Assembly: GCA_003342895.1 (NCBI GenBank)
Contig: PTFA01000196.1
Location: 1,203,744 to 1,267,743 of the forward strand
DNA from: Casuarius casuarius
Taxonomy: Eukaryota; Chordata; Aves; Casuariiformes; Casuariidae
Length of the DNA stretch: 64,000 nucleotides
Direction of reading: 5' to 3'
The position numbers were made by a program, and so were the translations under genes. Below the pieces are notes generated by a model, which saw only the letters and a program-made list of their open reading frames with translations, did no database searches and had not been told where the DNA came from. Shown here piece by piece: positions 12,225-23,369 of the stretch. Numbering within the stretch: the first letter of the stretch is position 1; every line of letters starts with the position of its first letter.

Positions 12225-12246
12225 CCTCCTCCTCCTCCTCCTCCTC
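12225..12246 (+). repeat. (CCT)n microsatellite
   Basis: Seven uninterrupted CCT units lie inside a CpG-rich block. On the plus frame they read as a leucine run, and on the minus frame as arginine or glycine runs in the chance open frames. Confidence 0.9.
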
Positions 12247-12370
12247 GAGGGTGGAGAAGGGCAGAAAACATACATAAATCCTTTTTCTGCGTGCTCTTAG
12301 CCATAGTGACAGCTACGAAAAAGCCCTTTTTGGCTCCGGCCGCGTCACATTTCTGCGCAGTGCGTGCCAC

Positions 12371-12430
12371 CGCGGGGAGAGCCACCACGGGGAGACCAAC
12401 CATGGGGAGACCAACCATGGGGAGACCAAC
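12371..12430 (+). repeat. 15-bp tandem repeat, four copies
   Basis: The unit is CATGGGGAGACCAAC. The last two copies are identical, the second differs at one base and the first at several. The unit is a multiple of three, so it stays open in frame on both strands and helps create the long chance frames seen here. Confidence 0.85.
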
Positions 12431-13285
12431 CATGTCACCCCAGGAACAGCACCTTCCCGCAAACGTTCAGGATGACAAGGGGCAAGGAAAAGGGGAGAAG
12501 ATCGAGAAGGCCACGTTTGGGGCTGCTGGCATTCCCTTGAAGACGGGGCATCAGGGAGATGACGACGGCCTGTCCTGGATGGCGGTCGTGATGCTGAGGA
12601 CTCAAAGGGCAGCTCGGTCAGAGCCAGCTGCGCTCCCCCTTGGCCAAGACCATGAAACGGACTTCAGATCCGGAGCAAAACACCCACAAATCCCCCTTCC
12701 TTTCCCGTTTGCAAGGCAGATCCGTCGGAGAGCCTCCATGCACCACGTGAGAGGATGGGGGTCTCCATCAAAGTCCCTCCCTTACGAGGCGCCTGGGTTG
12801 ACGGTGCTAATTCGGAGCAGCTGCTCGGCGGGTGCAGCTTCCGCGGGACCGCGGGGGCGTTTGCAGCAGGGCCGCGGGGGCGGCTGCTGCGGAGTGAGAG
12901 CCCTCCCGGGACGGCTCCCCACCAGAGGTGAGGAATGAGCTGTTTGTTTTCTCAGGTTGGAAAGTCAGAATGACGCTGCTGGGTAAAAATAAGATTTCAG
13001 AGGGAAGTGGCAAGGAAAACCCTATCAAAGCAGACGAAGTGTCTGTCGGTAAAGCAGCCTTAGTGTACCGTGTTTTAAATGTATTTCTTGTCTGAGAACA
13101 TGCTTATTATTTTTCAGCATTAAAAAAGTCAGGGATAAAAGCCCCAGCCATGCTTGATCTGGCTGGATGTCCAAGATGTCAACTGAGTATTTTCTTGCCT
13201 TAAATTAAGGGTCAGGCAGGAACCAAGACTTCAGCAGTTACTTCCAGTGTTTCTTGGGTGTTTGAATACAATGAACGTTGCTCAA
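12431..13285. other. Unique DNA with an AT-rich right half
   Basis: The left part (to about 12,930) is GC-moderate. The part from about 13,050 to 13,270 is AT-rich, with TGCTTATTATTTTTCAGC and TTAAATTAAGG, and may be another conserved-type block. No gene is recognised. Confidence 0.35.
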
Positions 13286-15650
13286 AGGCGTCGTAGAAGC
13301 TCGTATGCGAATGCAGCTGCCTCGCGGGGCCGTGCGGGTTTTGGCGGCGGTACCCGCGCGAGCGTCCCGCAGCGCCGGTGAGGAAGGTGCAACCTGGCTA
13401 TGAACCAGGAGTTTTGCAGCCTGGGTTGCTTGAGGGCTGCTCCGCTAGGGAAATCATGGAAGAAAAGCGTGGTCTTTGCTTCCACGCTTCCTACATGGGC
13501 GGGAGAGGGACGTTCACCTTGCAAAGGTGCTGCAAGCGGTTGTTCGTCTGCTCTGCAGCGGGCAGAGCCGCCTGGAGCTCCTCCACCCGCCGGGAAACTG
13601 CCAGGTGGGCGGTTTTGCCGAGCCGAAGCGCGTGTTTTGTGAGGATACTTTGGTTTCGACCCTGTTTGCAAAGTGAGAGCCTTTGTGTTTTGATATTTCT
13701 TTTTTAACGGTTGCAAACTTTCTGGCCGGGAAGCGTGGAAGAGTCCATAGCGAAAAGCCCGAGGGGGCTGAGCCCCAGGCGGGTGTTTCAGCACGATCCT
13801 GCGTTGCGCAGGCTTTGGGCAGGTCTCGTTTTCAGCCTGCTGCAGCAAAGAAACAAATACTGCAGTTGTGAAGGTTTGGGGAGGCAGCGGCCGCACTCGT
13901 GCCGCTCTTGGGTCGAATTTCCGAGTGGGCTCTTTCCCACGGCGCCGATCTGTGCACCCTCCCTGAAAAGCAACTGCAGCTTCCTGCTCAGCAAAGCCGA
14001 GTGATAGAACAACCCCGATTACGGTGCTCCATCCCTGGTTTCTCGCTTGCTCCCGGCTAGCAGAGCGCCCTGGGCTGGGGCAAGGTCCGTGCCGCGGGAC
14101 GCTGGCTGCTTGGGAAATAAGTGGTTAGATAATAACCCCGCGCGGCGAAATCAGTGCGGAGGAGCTGCTGCGCCGCGTGCGCTGCTTCGCCTGCTCCGCA
14201 TCCGCTCGCTGATAGGAGACGGGGAGCGGGAGGCTGCGCTCGGGAAGGGCCGGGTCCCCCTCTCCCGGGTGCACCAGGCAGGCGAGGCCGGCTCAGATCC
14301 ATGCTCCGAGCCTCTCCGTGCAATCCTTTTATTAAGCTGGTCACTGTTGGGTTTATGTGTTACTGAGACCTACCAAACTCGTTGCATGAGTGAGCCCCAG
14401 AGGACAAGTGTGCGCTGAGCAGAGGCTGCCGCTGGCCCCCGTCGCCCTCGGGGCTCCCCGTTGCTCCCGGGGACGTTTCTGGCCCCTCTGCGCTGCCCGG
14501 GACTGGGGAACCCGCGGGAAGCGGGTCCGGCCCTGGGGATCCGTGGAGCTGCGAGATGGAAAGCTGGGGCGCGGAGCCGCCGGGGCGGGAGGGGAGGACG
14601 CCCGGCTCGAGCGCTGCCGCTGCTTTGGTGACTGAGATCCCGGCTGCGAACGCAAAAAATCATCAGTGCAAGAATTAGGGAAAAAAATTAAACTAGACCT
14701 GGCTCACGACAGCGAGCGGCAAACGCGCTGCCCTGCCTCGGTTCCTCCCCGCCGGCCGCTCCCGGCCCCGCTCTCGTCCGTCGGGTGCGGGAGGCGGCGA
14801 GGTTTTTCCCGGATGCGCCCAGCGCAGCGGTCTCTGCACGACGCCAAATTAATTAACGCCNGGCAGGCGGAACGCAATTAACGGTGCTGGAGCCGGGCCA
14901 AGGCGGGGGGAGCAGCCCCGGCTCCCGCGGGAAGCGGCCCCGGAGCCTCCCCGGGCAGCACCTCGCCCTGCCGCCCAGCCCAAGGGCAGGAGGCTCCGAC
15001 CNGCCGCGTCCGTCCGGAAACGCCTCTGCTCCGTCCCCGCCGCCGTCGCCGGCTCTCCCCCATCCCGCCCGGCGCGGGAGGTCGCAGCGCGGTTGGCAAA
15101 ATCCCGGGCAGGAGTAATCAAGCGAGAGGCCGCGGCGGCGCTTCAAGGACCAACTGGCTGGATGTTATTTATNGCTGCCGCTCGCTGCGCAAATGGGCTC
15201 GGGAGGAGATTCCCGGGCTGCGGCTGCCGCGGGAGATGGGCAGCGCCGGTTAAATAGAGCATCGCCTGGCAGAGCNGTGATTTAGCTGCGGCTGTTTAAG
15301 GGGGTTAGAGGCAGCCGGCGCGGAGCATCTGCAAGCGGAACGGGCAGCTTTGGCAGTCCGGCTGCTTTGAAAGTCAACTAAAGGAGAAAACGCCGTGCAG
15401 AAGTACGGGAGGCGGCGGGGTGATGCTTGGGGGGGTCCGGCTGTGGGGTTGACCAAGCCTCCGCGGGTGCCCGAAGCCCTGGGGCTGCTCCGGCTCATGG
15501 TGGCGAGGAAGCCGGGGGAGATGCCGTCAGCGCCCGCTGCAAGCCGGGCTGCGGCACCCTGCGAGGGCCCGGGGTCCCCGCGGAGCGCACGGCACGATCC
15601 GGCAGCCCCGGGAAGCCCCGGCGCCTCGCTGCTGCCGGAGCGATTCTGTT
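13286..15650. promoter_or_regulatory. Large CpG-rich region
   Basis: CpG density is high over most of the stretch, highest at 14,040-14,640 and 14,700-15,620. A homeodomain-type AAATTAATTAACG lies at about 14,847, and a TTATTTAT string lies near 15,166. Overlapping open frames on both strands (up to 204 codons) reflect base composition; none has a recognisable domain. No first exon or splice donor could be assigned. Confidence 0.45.
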
Positions 15651-15654
15651 ATGT

Positions 15655-15815
15655 TCTGTTCTCCTCCAGCGCGACACAAGATTAATTACAGCCATAAAAA
15701 CATTAGGAGCTTTCTAAATATTTTATGCGAATAAGCACACATAATATGAGATTTTTACTTGTTACGTTTTCGTAAAGGACATTTTGTTTGTAATAACCGG
15801 GAAAAGCGACAGGTG
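15655..15815. promoter_or_regulatory. AT-rich conserved-type block
   Basis: The block has AGATTAATTACAGCCATAAA, TAAATATTTTATGCG and ACATAATATGAG. Homeodomain (TAATTA) and caudal-type (TTTATG) cores are clustered. CpG-dense DNA lies on both sides. Confidence 0.5.
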
Positions 15816-17425
15816 GGTTTATTTGTAGTGCTGCGGCCCAGCCTCGAGGACTCCGAGCGCGAGGAGGACGCGCGGGCGGCGAAACCGCCATCGCGGGGCT
15901 GTCCCGGGGGATGACACGGAGCAAGCGGGGAGACGAGACTCGGAAAGCGGCTCTTGGAGCAGAGCCGGGCTGCCCGGCAGGGCTCATTTGCCCCCGGCTT
16001 TCCCGGGAGCCAGCCCACGTTGTCACCGCGGTCCTGCCCGGCTGCGCCGCAGGCTTTGGACATCCCGCGGTTACAGCAGGCAGCATCTCCTTCCCCCCCT
16101 TCCCCGCCGTCTCCGGCGATCCCGGCAAGTCGTCCAATCTGCCGGTGTCACTGNGGCCGCGCGAGGAAGGAGCCATTAGCGGCCGGGTCTCGACGTGTCT
16201 CATTCGCGGTTTAAATACTGCAGAGGACTCGAAACACCCCTTCGTCCTGGCGGGTGACCCGACGCGGTGTCNGCTGCGCCGCGCAGCTGCTGTTTTCTGC
16301 GAGCTGTCAGGGTTTCCGAGTGCCGAGCGCGGAGCTGCCGCGTCCCCCGGCCCTGACGCGCGGCAGGACGCGGAGTTTGTGCTGAACATTTCATGCAGAC
16401 ACACGCAGGCAGAAGCACCGGGCTGCTTTCGGCTCTGGTTTTCTCTGCTTCTCGAGGCGCATAAATGATGCAGATTGTTTAGGCTTCCCGGTTTCGGGGG
16501 GGGGGGGGAAGAGTGACAAGTGCCTTTGCAGTTGGTCACCTGAGTTTTGGGTGACGCGGACCTCCCGTCTTCGGCTGTCTCTGCAACACCGCGAGCAAAG
16601 GAGCGTGCCGGCTGCGCGAGCCCTCCTGTCTCCCGATGCAACATCACCTGCCGATACCTATAAAGGTTTCATCTCGATGGAGGCCGGTTGTGGCGTTTCN
16701 GCAGCCGAAAGAGAGCGACGGGAGGAAATCCCGGTGTCGTTGTCCGTCCGCCTCCGCCGAGGCGCTCGGGAGCGGGGCCGCCCGCCCCNTTGCTCTCGAG
16801 CAACGTGCCTGCGATCGGCAGCACAAAGAAAAGCTGCCATAAAATAAAACAGGAATCGGTTGTTGATTAGAGCTGTTCTTTAACTAAAGGTCAGATAAAA
16901 ATCGCAATGCAAACCCTAGGGGTGTGTTTTTAAGTGACTGCTGAAGGCAAAACCCGGCACGCGGGCGGCGGGGGCTCCGGCGCTCGCAGCGTTGGGGAGC
17001 TGCGAACAGGGGACACCTCCGCGGGCCCCATCCTGCACCCGGGCTTANGATCGAAACGGAGTTAATTACTGCCAGGAAAGGGGGAGGCCCCCGAAGGGCC
17101 CTCGGGGCGCTNGAGACCAGCGTCTGCCACGGCAGCAGCTCCGCGGTTTGGCTTCTTGGGCTCTCTCATCAGCGCAACTTTCCTTTTAGATGATTGTGCA
17201 GGTTCATAAAAACCGGCTGCAGTAAAAAGCGAAGCATCTCGGCCAGCGTTTCTCCAAACTGTTGGTTGCCTCCAAGATTTGACCCTTTTTTCTGGTCCCA
17301 ATCCCNGGCTTGGAAAACTTTGCGCTACCTTGACGTTTTGCACGTGCTGACCCTGATTCTCCCCTAAGCAACGGAGCAGTGAAGATTTAGATTTAGTTAC
17401 TGCACCAGCTCACGGTACGTCAGCG
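15816..17425. promoter_or_regulatory. CpG-rich region
   Basis: CpG-dense, especially 15,840-16,370 and 16,690-17,120. A G13 run lies at 16,496-16,508. Eight N bases fall inside the region. A 314-codon minus frame (16,647-15,703) crosses several of them and has no recognisable domain. Confidence 0.4.
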
Positions 17426-17429
17426 CGCT

Positions 17430-17565
17430 GCCCTCGCTCCTTTTTCTTTAAGGCCGTATCTACTGGTACATTCCCCATAAATAACCGTCAGCCTTCCTAG
17501 GGCCTTTTATACTAATTAAGTCTTAAAGCAGGCAGAAGCCGGCTAAGGGAGACTTATTACCCCCG
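17430..17565. promoter_or_regulatory. AT-rich conserved-type block
   Basis: The block includes CCCCATAAATAACCG and CCTTTTATACTAATTAAG. It holds a homeodomain core and A/T-rich strings bounded by CC, in a 130-base low-GC stretch. Confidence 0.45.
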
Positions 17566-17815
17566 GCCCGCCGGTGAGCGCTGCGCGTACCTTGCTTCCC
17601 CTCTTCCGGAGGTCTCTTAGAGGGAAGGCGCTCGATTTTCGGAGTCGCTCCTCCCTAGAGCAGGCGTAATCCAGAACTGCCAGTTTGGGGTNACTTTATC
17701 ACACTGTTTTCAACAACGGATGTTTTTAAATGACACCCTGGAGGAGGCTTGGTGGCCAACGCCTGCCGGCTGCAGCGCCCGAACGGCTCTGCCTGCGGTA
17801 GCCGGTACCAGTAAG

Positions 17816-17842
17816 GGAGGAGGAGGAGGAGGAGGAGGAGGA
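17816..17842 (+). repeat. (GGA)n microsatellite
   Basis: About nine GGA units run without interruption. The purine-rich strand could adopt G-rich structure. Confidence 0.9.
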
Positions 17843-17934
17843 TGGGGGAGAAGGAGCAAGATGGTCTCGCCGGCGGTAATCCGTCCCAAGGTCCAGCGAA
17901 GCGCAGGCAGCCGCTCGAAGCTGGACCGAGATGT

Positions 17935-18125
17935 TTTCGGCATGCAAATCTGCCTCTTGAAATGACCCGAGCAGTTTAAGTGTGCATGTGCTTTGATGAG
18001 CGGCGCTGTGGGTGTGCGCGAGCGGCCCGGGAAACTTTCTTCTTTTCTTTCTCCNTGAATGTGTTTTAAATAATTTCCATGCTAAAAGACCTCATTAAAG
18101 TTTAATCTGCTAAACTAAATCTTTA
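17935..18125. promoter_or_regulatory. AT-rich conserved-type block with octamer and TCF-like sites
   Basis: A perfect octamer ATGCAAAT lies at 17,942-17,949 and CTTTGATG, a TCF/LEF match, at 17,991-17,998. The right half has TTTTAAATAATTTCC and CATTAAAGTTTAATC. One N (18,055) interrupts it. Confidence 0.45.
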
Positions 18126-19960
18126 CGTGCACGGCGTCGCCAGTCTCCGGCTAATCCCCGCGCCCGTCCGCTCCGCGGTGCTGCCGAAGCTGCCGCCCGG
18201 CTGCGGGTTTCTGCACGCGACGCCTCTGCGATGGGTTTTTCTTTCCTCCTTTCTCCAAACGGAGCTTGCGCTAATCTGGCACAGCCAGTCGAGCTCAGGT
18301 GCTTGCAACTGCTTTCTGGAGAAGAGAGCTGGCTGATGGGAAGGGAGGGAAAAGCGTTAATTTGGGGGCCCAAGCCTGGGCGTCGGGGCGCTGCGGCTCC
18401 CACCGCCTGCGGAGAGGCCGGGGAGGGGGTCCGTGCCCGGACTGAAGAATCGGAGGGGGAAACATCGTTCACAACTGACCTAAGGTTTATTTTTCGGTGA
18501 GAGGAGAATAAGTCGGAGGAAAACAGGATGATTTGTTCGGTGTTGGGGGGGATCAGAATTTCCCTTTTCTAAAGCCACTTCACAAACAAATGTATTTAAT
18601 TTCTAGATGAAACACTCCCCCCCCCCCCCAAGTTGGAAATACTTGGTTTTGGAAATGCCAAGGAAGAATTTTGATTCATGAAAGAACTTTTTAAAAATCA
18701 GAATTATTATTTTTTAACCAAACTCGACCCAGGTTCACAAATCTGGAACCTGCATTTTCTGGTCCATTAAGCGCAGCACAAAGTTTGCCCAGAGGATTAA
18801 CGGGAAGCAGAGGAGGTGCAGAGGGGAAGGGCAAGTAACTGGCTGCCTTCGCCCAAAGCCCCGTGCGACCGATGGCAAGTCTCCAGCGGGCCCGCGGCCA
18901 CGGCCCGGGGCGACGGAGGAGANAAATAGGACAGGCGGATCAATCGTGGGCAGGAGGAAGGAGGACAAACGTCACGAATCCGATATTAAAAAGAAGAACA
19001 ATGCTGAGTTAAAAGCTCTGGCTCGATGGAGTTGGCACNCCGGCATCGGAGCTTTGTCAGCAGCGGGAAATATTTCATCTCAAGTTGATGCTCTTTGGCA
19101 AAAGTAAAAAAAATATATATAACAAGAATTCCAGCGTTTTTTTCCTGTGCAAAGGNAAAAAATCGCAGCTGAAAGCTTGTGCTGATGAGAAAAGCAAGCA
19201 GCAGCTTTCCCAGAGAGGCTGCAGAGATCGCGGCCCCGTTGANAGCTTAAGCAGAGCAGCAGGTAAAACCCTCGCGGCGAGGGTCGCCTTGCCGGGAGCC
19301 CGGGCACGGGCAGCGTCCGCCGCGGCCCTCCTCGAGCCAAGCACCGTGCGGGCTTGATTTCCGAAAAACCTTCCTCTTTCTGCCGCGCGCTCGTCTACGG
19401 CAGCTCAATTAAGCGCCCCGGTTGTTATTGATACTAATGAAGGGAGAAAGCCGGCCTCCGAAGGCTCAGCTCATTTCCAGGTCTGATGCTTGTGGTGTTT
19501 GAATATTTGAAGATCTTCATTAAACGCTTAAAAAAAAAAAATAGAGACGTTGCCACGGCTTCAGCTCGCAGCCAAAACCCCAGGCAGCGGCAGGGCGAGG
19601 GGAAGGGGACCTGCCCCGGGCCAGTCCGGCTGGGAAGATGAACCAGCTCAGCGGANGCGGTGCCGCGGGAGGGCGCGGGTTTCGGCAGGGCTAAGGGCTG
19701 CCGGGAGGGAGCCCGGGCGCCCCGGCTCTNGGCCACCTCCTAATCGCCACGCGCCGGGCCTTGGCCGCCCCTCGCTTCCGGAGAGGGGGGTTCGCGCTTG
19801 GAGCTGAGCCCGAAATTCGCCTTTTCGCTGGCGCGATGGCGGATGGCGGACGCGGCTCCTCCTCGCAGGCTGCGGGAAGCGGTCCAAGCTCGCGGCTCGC
19901 GGCAGCTTCCCAGGATGCCGCTAAAAGCACAAGAAGTCAAACTTCACNTTAGCAGCTCAG
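18126..19960. other. Alternating CpG-rich and AT-rich DNA
   Basis: CpG-rich patches lie at about 18,130-18,450, 18,800-18,925, 19,215-19,420 and 19,570-19,940. AT-rich pieces lie at about 18,480-18,770, 18,960-19,190 and 19,400-19,545, the last with TCAATTAAG and TTGTTATTGATACTAATG. A C13 run is at 18,617-18,629. No gene is recognised. Confidence 0.4.
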
Positions 19961-19964
19961 CTGC

Positions 19965-20450
19965 CTCGAATGGCGCAGAAGGAGATGGGGAAGAAAATAA
20001 ACAAACGCAGAGCTGAACAAATATCTTCCGCTCCGAGCCCGTTCTGTTTCTGTTGGCAAGGTGAGTGCACTTTGCATAAAGCCTTTTTGTTTTTTAATGG
20101 TAATTTCAGATCTCGTTCTCACTTGAGGGGGGAAAAAAGGGAAACCAGGGAAAGGGCAACAACCCCCCCCCCCCCATTTTGTATAAATCTAATCATCAGC
20201 CTGAAAGTAGACATCAAAATTACAATATAGCTCTCGACTTCGGGTAATTAAAAGCATTTTGTGATGACTCGCTTGATTAAAACGAGATCATCCATTTAAA
20301 ATGAAAATTCAGAATGAAAATTGCTTTTGTTGCACCGATTATTCTATTTTAAAACTCCTCGCTGTTATCACCCTAATAAAAAGCTGTCACTTCTTCTGTC
20401 AAGTAACTCACAACACGAGGCATTTGCATTTCTTCCCGACTCGTGTTTGT
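19965..20450. promoter_or_regulatory. Long AT-rich conserved-type block
   Basis: This is one of the longest low-GC, motif-dense blocks. It includes GGGTAATTAAAAGC near 20,241, CGCTTGATTAAAACG near 20,269, ATCCATTTAAAATG near 20,290, and CATTTGCATTT near 20,421. A C13 run (20,163-20,175) interrupts the left part. The texture is that of a vertebrate developmental enhancer. Confidence 0.5.
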
Positions 20451-20454
20451 TTCC

Positions 20455-20930
20455 GTGATTAGCAATGGTTTCTCCTTCCTCCCCGGTTCGGCCGCAGGGG
20501 CGAGCGCCCGGCAGCGGGGATTTGGGTGCTGGGCGGAGGGTGCTGGGTGCTGGGGGCACCCCGCTGCGCGCGGGGGCCGGGCGGCCCGTGCCGCTGATCG
20601 GGGCCGGGACGGGGGCTGCAAGGCGGCAGCGGCTCCTTTTTCTTCCCGACGCCTCTCTCGCTCTCCCCTGGGCTGGACGGAATGATAATTCACCGCCATT
20701 AATTGAAATTGCGATTGAATAGATTGAACGAGGAATGATAAAAGCAGCCCAGCCCCGCGCGGCCCCACAAAAGCAGCAGTCGCCTCTTGCACGTCCCAGT
20801 TAAAAGCCAGCGGGAGAAGGCGGCCGAGGCGGAGGCCCCGGCGCGGTCCGCGGCGCGGGAGCACGCGGCAGCTGCGCGTTTTCTTTCAAAGAGCGAAATC
20901 GAGACGTGAGGAGCCGGCGCGGGGACGGAG
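20455..20930. promoter_or_regulatory. CpG-rich block with an embedded AT-rich core
   Basis: CpG-dense DNA surrounds a low-GC core at about 20,680-20,750 with GATAATTCACC, CCATTAATTGAAATTGCG and GAATGATAAAAGC. The core may be a regulatory element inside a CpG island. Confidence 0.4.
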
Positions 20931-20934
20931 GGGC

Positions 20935-21070
20935 CTTAGCAGGCTGTGATTAATCTGCAGCCTGCTTAATCGGCCTCAGGGTAACGAAGAGTTGTCTCCG
21001 GGTAATTGAGATCAATGGAGTTTCATTAGCGACCGCTTTGGAGAGCACCCGGCTGCGAAGGCCGGGCAGC
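20935..21070. promoter_or_regulatory. AT-rich conserved-type block
   Basis: The block holds GCTGTGATTAATCTGCAG, GCTTAATCGG, GGGTAATTGAG and TTTCATTAGCG. Several are homeodomain or bicoid-type (TAATC) cores. Confidence 0.45.
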
Positions 21071-21074
21071 GAGG

Positions 21075-21845
21075 AGGCGGCGGGCGGCTCCGCCGCGGAG
21101 CCGGGCGATGCCGGGGAGAGGTGAATTTTGGCTGCACGCATGCTAAGGCTGTAACTCCTGCTCCTCGGGTTCCCCCAGGTGGGAATACCCGACCGGCATG
21201 GGAGTTCTGCGCGTTCCCGATCCGCCGGCTCGGTCCATGCCCTCCCAGAGGGGTCGGATCGGGCGTTCGCACGCAGGGCTCGGCTCTCTGCTGCCCGAGT
21301 CGCCCGAGCAGGGAAAACGCTTCTAGGTTTCGTTGCACGGTGCTGGGGGGGTTGGGGAACGGGGCCGTTACCCCAGAGCCCAGAGGAGGAAGATTTAGCC
21401 ACCGGTTTCCGTCCAAGCCCTGGCACGAGAATCCAACACCCAGAACCCAAGACCCAGACAGAGAAGCGGCATTTCAGACCAGGGAACCTGCAGCTGCGGC
21501 TGGGCACGGACCCGAGGCGGCCGGGCAGCCCCGGCTTGGGCAGCCTTTTCCTTTCTTTCTTCTTTTCCCTGGTGGCTTTGAAAACCGTCCTTGGTCGCCC
21601 TCCCGAGGAAGGGGGCAAGGCCGGCTCGCGGGGCTCCCGGGAAAACCCAGCCCCAAGGCGAAGAGAAGCCTTCACTTCGGGGCACGCGGGCGCGAGACCC
21701 GGGACCTGCCGGGCGACGATGCTCGGGGCCAGCGAGCAGGCGGCTCTGCTCCACCTTCCCCCCGGCTCGCCGGGAGAGCCCGAAAAGTCTCCCTGCCCGA
21801 GGCTGCCGGCCAGACGGCACGTCCTCTGCTCGTCCCCCTGGCTCA
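21075..21845. other. GC-rich DNA, no recognised gene
   Basis: CpG-rich throughout. Long frames are open in both directions (298 codons minus, 249 and 228 codons plus) over the same bases. That excludes using frame length as evidence of coding, and none shows a known motif. Confidence 0.4.
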
Positions 21846-21849
21846 TGTG

Positions 21850-22175
21850 TCACTACTGCAACTAAACTGAAGATTTTATAAAGGACACTGGATTTTAGCA
21901 TACCGTTATCAGCCTCATTTGGCTTTTTTCTTTAAGCTCAAAGCTCTTTGCAAAGTGGTTTCCACAATTGCAACTAGCAAATTTATTTAATGCAGATCCC
22001 TTGGGTCCAGAAGCTCTGGATTGAGAGCAGGGGGAAAAACTATCACAAGACTTGAGCTGCCAGGCTCAAAGATGGGTGTGAGAAGTTTGAGATTTATGGA
22101 TTAAATATCCGAGCAGCTGCGGTGGCTCCAGGGGGGCTTCAGACGAGCGTGTTCAAAATGCGCGGTGTTGACGGC
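21850..22175. promoter_or_regulatory. AT-rich conserved-type block
   Basis: Includes GATTTTATAAAGGAC, CCACAATTGCAACTAGC and AAATTTATTTAATGC, with a second AT-rich piece near 22,090-22,110. The right edge returns to CpG-rich DNA. Confidence 0.4.
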
Positions 22176-22289
22176 AGGGAGGCGGTGCGAGGAGCGCGCG
22201 CTCCGATTAGCCCAGCGCGGAGCGGTTTGGGGCCGTCCCTGCTCTCGCCCGCTGCGCTGTAGGTTACGCGAGGCTCCTCCAAGCCCTTG

Positions 22290-22465
22290 CTCCAAAGGAA
22301 GTCATTTTTCAGCTCTTTTGAGCTGTTTGCGAAGGTTAATGAATAAGGAATCAATTAATGGTTTCCTCGCCTTGCACTTTCTCTTTTCATTTAAAGGGTT
22401 CCCTTTCTGAAGATTAGTTTAATGTTAAAATGAATCTGGTTTTGCTGAGAGCTAATTAAATGTGG
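22290..22465. promoter_or_regulatory. AT-rich conserved-type block
   Basis: Contains GAATCAATTAATGG, CTTTTCATTTAAAGGG and GAGCTAATTAAATG. The inverted string AGCTCTTTTGAGCT lies near 22,311. The sharp compositional boundaries and homeodomain cores match the other blocks. Confidence 0.5.
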
Positions 22466-22784
22466 CACCTTCTCTCTCTCCCTGCCCAGCTCTCGCTCCT
22501 CCGAGCGGAGCCGGGTTCCCGGAGCGGCAGCGGGGACCCAGCCTGCGCCTCGGGGCAGCGGAGCGGTGGGCCAGCGCCTCCGAGACCTCCTCGATGCTGC
22601 TGGGGGAAAGAGGAGTTGATCCCATCCCAGTGCCTGGCACAACTTCAGCAGTCCCAATTCATTTGGGATTTGTGTACACCGGCACGTTAAATTCCCAATC
22701 TCCCTTAGTTTAGGCCCTGCTTTCCCAGAATATCTCCCCATCCAGGGGAGTCCCCACAGTCTCCTGGGGACTACGTCCACTTAC

Positions 22785-22941
22785 CCGAGCCGAAGCCCAC
22801 GGGACCCAGCAGGCCGTCGTCACCCACCGCGTTCGACACGCTCTGCACGAGTTTCTCCGTGAATCCGGCCCCTCGGCACGGGACCGACCTCCAGGTGAAA
22901 CGCGGGAAGCAGCAGTCAGCTTGCATTAGCCGTAGCAGCCC
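22785..22941 (-). other. Candidate internal exon, minus strand (unrecognised)
   Basis: Read on the minus strand, a TTTTTCAG acceptor is followed by 157 bases open in one frame only and then by GG|GTAAGT, a full consensus donor. The frame encodes about 52 residues including ...FTEKLVQSVSNAVGDDGLLG..., which is protein-like, and it is CpG-rich. The polypyrimidine tract is weak. No family is recognised and no partner exon was identified. It may be a coding exon, a noncoding RNA exon or coincidence. Confidence 0.25.
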
Positions 22942-22944
22942 CTG

Positions 22945-23335
22945 AAAAATCAGAGTTCAACCTGGTGGCAGTGTTTAATCAAGAAAGTGCTTTTATCTCC
23001 CTTATTGCATTGGAAACCTATCGCACCTGGTCAGAGAGCTTTTTGGTTTGTGCTGCTCAGCCGAGATTTTGCTCTGATTTATTAAAGCAGCTTCCCCTAT
23101 TACCAAGGCACTGGAACAGAAACACCCATCAAAGGTTTAAGAGCCTAAATGGGTGTTAATTAGCCCAGCAGGGAAGCCGGAGTTTCAATGAGTTTATCTT
23201 TAAACTACTATTAAGTTTGACAATGTAAAGAGATAAATTTGGTACTTAATTCAAGCCTTGCCTAATCAAATAGATTATGGTTGTAGCCATATCTAAAATG
23301 TAAATAATGTTTAACTTCAGGGGGTTGTTTTACGG
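22945..23335. promoter_or_regulatory. Long AT-rich conserved-type block
   Basis: About 390 bases of low-GC DNA with TTTAATCAAGAAAGTGC, TGATTTATTAAAGC, GGTGTTAATTAGCCC, TTTATCTTTAAACTAC, AATCAAATAGATTATGG and ATGTAAATAATG. Homeodomain and GATA-type strings are dense. It abuts the candidate exon to its left. Confidence 0.5.
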
Positions 23336-23369
23336 AACAGCAACGTATTGATACTCGGGACAAAGCGCC

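Noticed and set aside
11802..12938. 378-codon plus-strand open frame, the longest in the window
   Set aside because: It lies largely in CpG-rich DNA, crosses N bases, a CCT run and a minisatellite, overlaps other open frames, and shows no domain.
15703..16647. 314-codon minus-strand open frame
   Set aside because: CpG-rich composition, interrupted by N calls, runs into an AT-rich noncoding-type block, and plus frames are open over the same bases.
20950..21846. 298-codon minus-strand open frame
   Set aside because: Two long plus frames (249 and 228 codons) overlap it; no motif was recognised and its end lies in a conserved-type AT-rich block.
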